Shown piece by piece: positions 62,149 through 64,000 of a DNA stretch of 64,000 bases (its first letter is position 1; every line of letters starts with the position of its first letter). The DNA comes from Erythrobacter sp. YJ-T3-07. Lineage in GTDB: Bacteria; Pseudomonadota; Alphaproteobacteria; Sphingomonadales; Sphingomonadaceae. Below the pieces are notes generated by a model. The model did not search any database and was not told the origin of the DNA. It saw only the letters and a list, made by a program, of their open reading frames with translations. The position numbers and the translations under genes are program-made. The stretch lies in contig NZ_JAEAGP010000001.1 in NCBI RefSeq assembly GCF_015999305.1, forward strand, positions 1,550,001-1,614,000. The letters run 5' to 3'.

Positions 62149-64000
62149 TCAGCTGGTCCGCAGCCGTTCCAGCGCCTGCGCCATGGCGACATAGAGCTTG
62201 CCCACTTCGGAACCGAGCAGCGTCACCGCCAGCGCGTTGCCGTCGCGGGTCGACAGCAGCGTGCGCAGCATGGCCTCGAAATCGTGGATGTAGCGGTTCA
62301 CGTTGCTCCGGAAATCCGCGTCCTCGTCATACAGCTCGGCGATTTCGCGCGCCTGCCGATTGTCGAGCAGGCGCACCGCGCGCCGGGTGAAAACGCCGCG
62401 ATCGCCGCGCAGATAGCTGGCCCAGGCAGTGTCGGAGACCTCGCCGGATAGGGACTTGGCGATGTCGATCGCGTTGGAATTGAGGCTTTCGGTAATCAGC
62501 GCCACGCGCCGCGCGAAGTCGTTGTCGACCTGCTCCTCGGCCCGCTCGCGCGCGACCGAGACGCGGGATTCGAGATTGCCCGCAAGCTCGTTCACCAGCG
62601 CCAGCTGATCGCGCAGCTGGCGTGCGGCATCGCGTGCCGCATCGGCGGAGCGCCCGGTCGCCTCGCGCAGTTCGGCGAGCGCCTCGTCCGCCTGTGTGCG
62701 GACCGCATCGCCCACTGCACGGGCCGCCTCCTTGCCGATCTTGGTCCCGAGCTGCTCGCCTTCGCTCTCGGCGTACTCGGCCAGCAGCGTGCGCGCCTTC
62801 TCGGCTGTCGTTTCGAGCTGCGAAACCGCCTCGGCGAGACGCTCGCTGGTTGCCTGTGCGACCACACCGGTTTCTTCGTCGAGCGCCGCCAGCGTGGTGC
62901 GCAGCGCGGTGATGCCCTCGGCCATGTTTTCGCGCGTTTCGGCCAGCCGGTCGTCGATCCGGTCGGCGACAGAGAAAATCTCCTCCCCCTTCTCGCGGGT
63001 TTCGATCACGTAGGCTGAGAGGCGCTCGCTCTTCTCGGCGCCTTCGTCGATCGTCCGGCGCAGTTTTTCGGAATTGTCCCTCAGCGCCTGCAAGCGCGCC
63101 TCGGCGGCTTCCATCGCGGTGGGTAGGACTTCGCGGCTGTGCTTGGCGCCTGCCTGGATCAGTTCGAGCAGGCGCACCCCGGCCTCGGTCACTTCGTCCA
63201 GCGTGGTGCCGAGCGCGGCGAGCCCTTCGCGCCCGCTGCCCAGCCGCGTTTCGAGATTGTCCGTCGCCTCGAGTAGATTGTCGCGCGAAGATGCGGTGGT
63301 GCTGGCGATCTCGGCCAGTCGCTCACTCGCCTCGGCTAGCCGCTCGGCCGTGCTGTCGCCCGCGTCGGCAATTTCGCGGGCGATCTCGCCATGCTTCTCG
63401 CGCCGTTCCTCGACCGCGGTGTCGATTGCGGAGAGCCGGTCTTCGAGCGAGGCAAGCGCCAGCCGCTCCATCTCTTCCAGCCGGGTGCGCCGGGCGTCGA
63501 CCCACTCGGCGAATTCGCGGTCCCGCTCCTTCATCGACTCGTCGATCCGCACCGCCTCGTCACGCAGCGAGGCAAGCCGTGCCTGCGCCGATTCCATTGC
63601 ATGCTCGTCGATCGACTGAACCTCGCCGATCGCGTCGGTCAGGCGTTCGCGCAGCTTGTCGATCCGGCCCTGAGCGGCCGCCAGCGCCTCGACTTCGCGA
63701 CCGTCAAGATCCGCGCGGAAGCTCTCGCTGCGTTCGCGCAGCGCGGTGAAGCGCGCATCCGCCATTGCCTCGAGTTCGGCGACCCGGTCGCCCAGCGTGG
63801 TCAGGGTGCGATCGACCTGGGTGCGGAAATGTTCGACATGCCGCTCACCCGCCTCACCGAATTCGTTGAGTTTGGTGAGGCCCGTGGTCAGGCCGTCGAG
63901 CGCGCCCTGCGCGCGTTCACCCGCCGAGCCGACGGCGTTTGCGGCATCGCGCGAGGCATTGGCGATCACCGGCAGATCGTCACGCAGGCGGGCCATGTTG
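62149..64000 (-). CDS. Long coiled-coil protein, N-terminal part missing (partial)
   Basis: At least 615 aa; the frame runs off the right edge with no stop, and the Met at 63994-63996 is probably internal. Almost the whole sequence is helical coiled coil with Ala/Glu/Arg/Leu heptads (TAERLAEASERLAEIASTTA; ETREKGEEIFSVADRIDDRL). The last 120 residues are a separate domain (DTAWASYLRGDRGVFTRRAV; LLSTRDGNALAVTLLGSEVG). No membrane span is seen in this part. Sphingomonad homologues are often called ATPase, but no P-loop is visible here. Function unknown. It converges on the DUF1467 gene. Confidence 0.7.
   Translation of the reverse strand, partial: NMARLRDDLPVIANASRDAANAVGSAGERAQGALDGLTTGLTKLNEFGEAGERHVEHFRTQVDRTLTTLGDRVAELEAMADARFTALRERSESFRADLDGREVEALAAAQGRIDKLRERLTDAIGEVQSIDEHAMESAQARLASLRDEAVRIDESMKERDREFAEWVDARRTRLEEMERLALASLEDRLSAIDTAVEERREKHGEIAREIADAGDSTAERLAEASERLAEIASTTASSRDNLLEATDNLETRLGSGREGLAALGTTLDEVTEAGVRLLELIQAGAKHSREVLPTAMEAAEARLQALRDNSEKLRRTIDEGAEKSERLSAYVIETREKGEEIFSVADRIDDRLAETRENMAEGITALRTTLAALDEETGVVAQATSERLAEAVSQLETTAEKARTLLAEYAESEGEQLGTKIGKEAARAVGDAVRTQADEALAELREATGRSADAARDAARQLRDQLALVNELAGNLESRVSVARERAEEQVDNDFARRVALITESLNSNAIDIAKSLSGEVSDTAWASYLRGDRGVFTRRAVRLLDNRQAREIAELYDEDADFRSNVNRYIHDFEAMLRTLLSTRDGNALAVTLLGSEVGKLYVAMAQALERLRTS

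Noticed and set aside
1..64000. tRNA, rRNA or transposase genes
   Set aside because: The intergenic gaps were read for cloverleaf or rRNA features and the proteins for transposase motifs; none was convincing.

Overview
The window is a stretch of a high-GC alphaproteobacterial chromosome, most likely from Sphingomonadales and probably near Erythrobacteraceae. This rests on the exosortase A / exopolysaccharide gene order, the complete nuo operon followed by birA-coaX-rnj-DUF1467, the alphaproteobacterial RNase E with an interrupted S1 domain and a C-terminal GWW peptide, and frequent GTG/TTG starts. I see no rRNA, tRNA, CRISPR array, prophage or insertion sequence. It reads as a core chromosome with one large surface-polysaccharide locus.

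Region 1 (1-19 kb): the tail of an RNA methyltransferase, then a nearly complete XrtA (exosortase A) locus. A leftward operon (GNAT protein, acyl carrier protein, two exosortase-associated hydrolases) diverges from a rightward operon: acyl-CoA ligase, PLP decarboxylase, export lipoprotein, Wzz-like chain-length protein, tyrosine kinase, beta-barrel protein, ExeA-like ATPase, polysaccharide deacetylase, FemAB-like protein, glycosyltransferase, XrtA-EpsI fusion and AsnB-like amidotransferase. Most neighbours overlap by 4 nt. No protein with a PEP-CTERM tail was seen. Directly downstream is an RpfF-type crotonase that keeps both catalytic glutamates, a possible DSF-type signal synthase.

Region 2 (20-41 kb): housekeeping and metabolic genes: zapE, a PaaI thioesterase and sdhB (leftward), an SDR, a haloalkane dehalogenase, RNase E, a 490-nt structured intergenic region, an amidase, PBP1A, prfB, a lipoprotein-like methyltransferase, a nitronate-monooxygenase-family flavoprotein, an esterase, amtB, a 2-hydroxyacid dehydrogenase, an SH3 protein, a thiolase and a coniferyl-aldehyde-dehydrogenase-like enzyme.

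Region 3 (41.4-58.6 kb): all 14 nuo subunits in order A-N, interrupted by six extra small ORFs between nuoC and nuoG. These are a lipoprotein, a small secreted protein, two tiny membrane proteins and two tandem paralogous secreted proteins built from cysteine-bracketed repeats. Most are translationally coupled to nuo genes. This is the best candidate here for an undescribed module.

Region 4 (58.6-64 kb): birA, coaX, RNase J, a DUF1467 protein and, leftward, the C-terminal part of a very long coiled-coil protein cut by the window edge.

The three convergent gene junctions wider than 40 nt each hold a palindromic element. Two are the same composite element in opposite orientation; the third is a pair of GAAA-loop hairpins with compensating arm changes.
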